From contig JAUWVD010000049.1 of assembly GCA_030617585.1 (NCBI GenBank), positions 1-7,699 of the forward strand: a stretch of DNA of 7,699 nt, read 5' to 3'. Shown here piece by piece: positions 7,160-7,699 of the stretch (position 1 is the stretch's first letter; each line of letters opens with the position of its first letter). The notes beneath the pieces are model-generated. The model did no database searches, was not told the origin of the DNA, and saw only the letters and a list, made by a program, of their open reading frames with translations. The position numbers were made by a program, and so were the translations under genes. This stretch comes from Candidatus Methanophagales archaeon (GTDB lineage: Archaea; Halobacteriota; Syntropharchaeia; Alkanophagales; Methanospirareceae).

Positions 7160-7699
7160 TTAATCCTTCGACACCATTACTTCTGTTGCTTTTATCACTG
7201 CTTCTACGTAATCGCCTTTTTTCAGATCAAGGGCGTCTACCGCATCCCTGGTTATCAACGCAGTTATGATAGTAGGCGTTGAGACCTCGATTTTTACAGA
7301 AGCAGCAACTTCTCCTTTCTCTATCGCCTTTACAACACCGCTAATTTTATTCCTTGCGCTTATCTTCATATCCAATGCCTCCCAATAGTCCTCATCTGCC
7401 GATAAACTACTTAGATACTGATCATACTGTTCATATTCACGTAAAACCCGTGCTCCTTCTTCCGTTAGCTCTGCACCACCACCACCTTTCGCACCGCCAC
7501 GATGTGTCTTTACCACAGGAGCGCCTATTGCTTCTTCTATCTTCCTTATATGCTCCCAGGCAGATCTATAAGGGATAGAAAGTGTTTTGGCAGCATTTCT
7601 AATAGAGTGCGAATCGCGAATCGCTCTGAGTAACTTTGCTCTGCCTTCGCCCAGGATCGCCTTTCCTTTATGCTCTAGCCAGGGCTTATACCGCGATTC
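7160..7699 (-). CDS. modE: ModE-family molybdate-type transcriptional regulator, 5' end outside window
   Basis: The minus strand is open to the window edge, with 179 residues visible, and the start codon lies beyond 7699. The visible N-terminus (KPWLEHKGKAILGEGRAKLL) and a LysR-like winged helix-turn-helix follow the ModE pattern: SIRNAAKTLSIPYRSAWEHI at visible residues 32-51, then the glycine-rich wing HRGGAKGGGGAELTEEG (66-82). A Mop (molybdate-binding) domain occupies about 112-177, with SARNKISGVVKAIEKGEV and a second half ending LKKGDYVEAVIKATEVMV. ModE proteins sense molybdate or tungstate and control oxyanion transport and molybdoenzyme genes. There is only one Mop domain here, against two in E. 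coli ModE, as in many archaeal forms. A GTG at 7514-7516 could be mistaken for a start but would cut off the DNA-binding domain. Only a few residues are likely missing. Confidence 0.92.
   Translation of the reverse strand, partial: ESRYKPWLEHKGKAILGEGRAKLLRAIRDSHSIRNAAKTLSIPYRSAWEHIRKIEEAIGAPVVKTHRGGAKGGGGAELTEEGARVLREYEQYDQYLSSLSADEDYWEALDMKISARNKISGVVKAIEKGEVAASVKIEVSTPTIITALITRDAVDALDLKKGDYVEAVIKATEVMVSKD

Noticed and set aside
7160..7516. modE starting at the GTG at 7514-7516 (118 residues)
   Set aside because: The frame stays open to the window edge and the added 61 residues encode the expected ModE helix-turn-helix, so the real start is outside.
7354..7578. Plus-strand open frame opposite modE
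   Set aside because: The His/Leu/Pro-rich product arises from the complement of the ModE wing region. The minus-strand gene explains the DNA.

Overview
The window looks like chromosomal DNA of a euryarchaeon. The marker genes are archaeal: the small subunit (DP1) of family D DNA polymerase, a radical SAM protein of the tetraether-lipid-synthase type, an archaeal-type cis-prenyltransferase and a ModE/Mop regulator with an archaeal-style sequence. AT-rich TATA-like boxes lie 25-35 nt ahead of some starts. A complete bacterial-type exonuclease VII (XseA plus XseB) sits in the same run of genes. That mix, moderate GC by eye, and a possible GDGT-forming enzyme would suit the Methanosarcinales/Syntrophoarchaeum/ANME-1 part of the tree. 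The exact placement is an inference and cannot be settled from this window.

Layout. Positions 1-131 are AT-rich noncoding DNA opening with three copies of a 10-bp period (11-40). Next comes tes (159-1670, +). Positions 1671-1987 contain a possible post-stop stem-loop, a convincing TATA-like box (1701-1712) and what looks like a broken small gene (1733-1938). From 1988 to 7159 there is a compact run of plus-strand genes with gaps of 54 nt or less: trx (thioredoxin with an N-terminal charged helix), polB (DP1), uppS, thpR, xseA and xseB. xseB overlaps xseA by 22 nt. The window closes with modE on the minus strand, cut by the window edge. The stop codons of xseB and modE abut with no base between them.

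How the genes fit together. polB, xseA/xseB and thpR all act on nucleic acids (replication/proofreading, single-strand DNA degradation, RNA-end or cyclic-phosphate processing). tes and uppS both act on isoprenoids (tetraether membrane lipids and the polyprenyl lipid carrier for glycosylation). The trx-to-xseB run could be one transcription unit, or a few, of housekeeping genes.

I see no dedicated defence, CRISPR or mobile system. The points most worth a second look are the frame-broken small gene behind a good promoter, a hairpin that buries the ribosome binding site of thpR, exonuclease VII placed beside archaeal PolD, the zero-gap convergent junction xseB/modE, and the short periodic repeat at the left edge.
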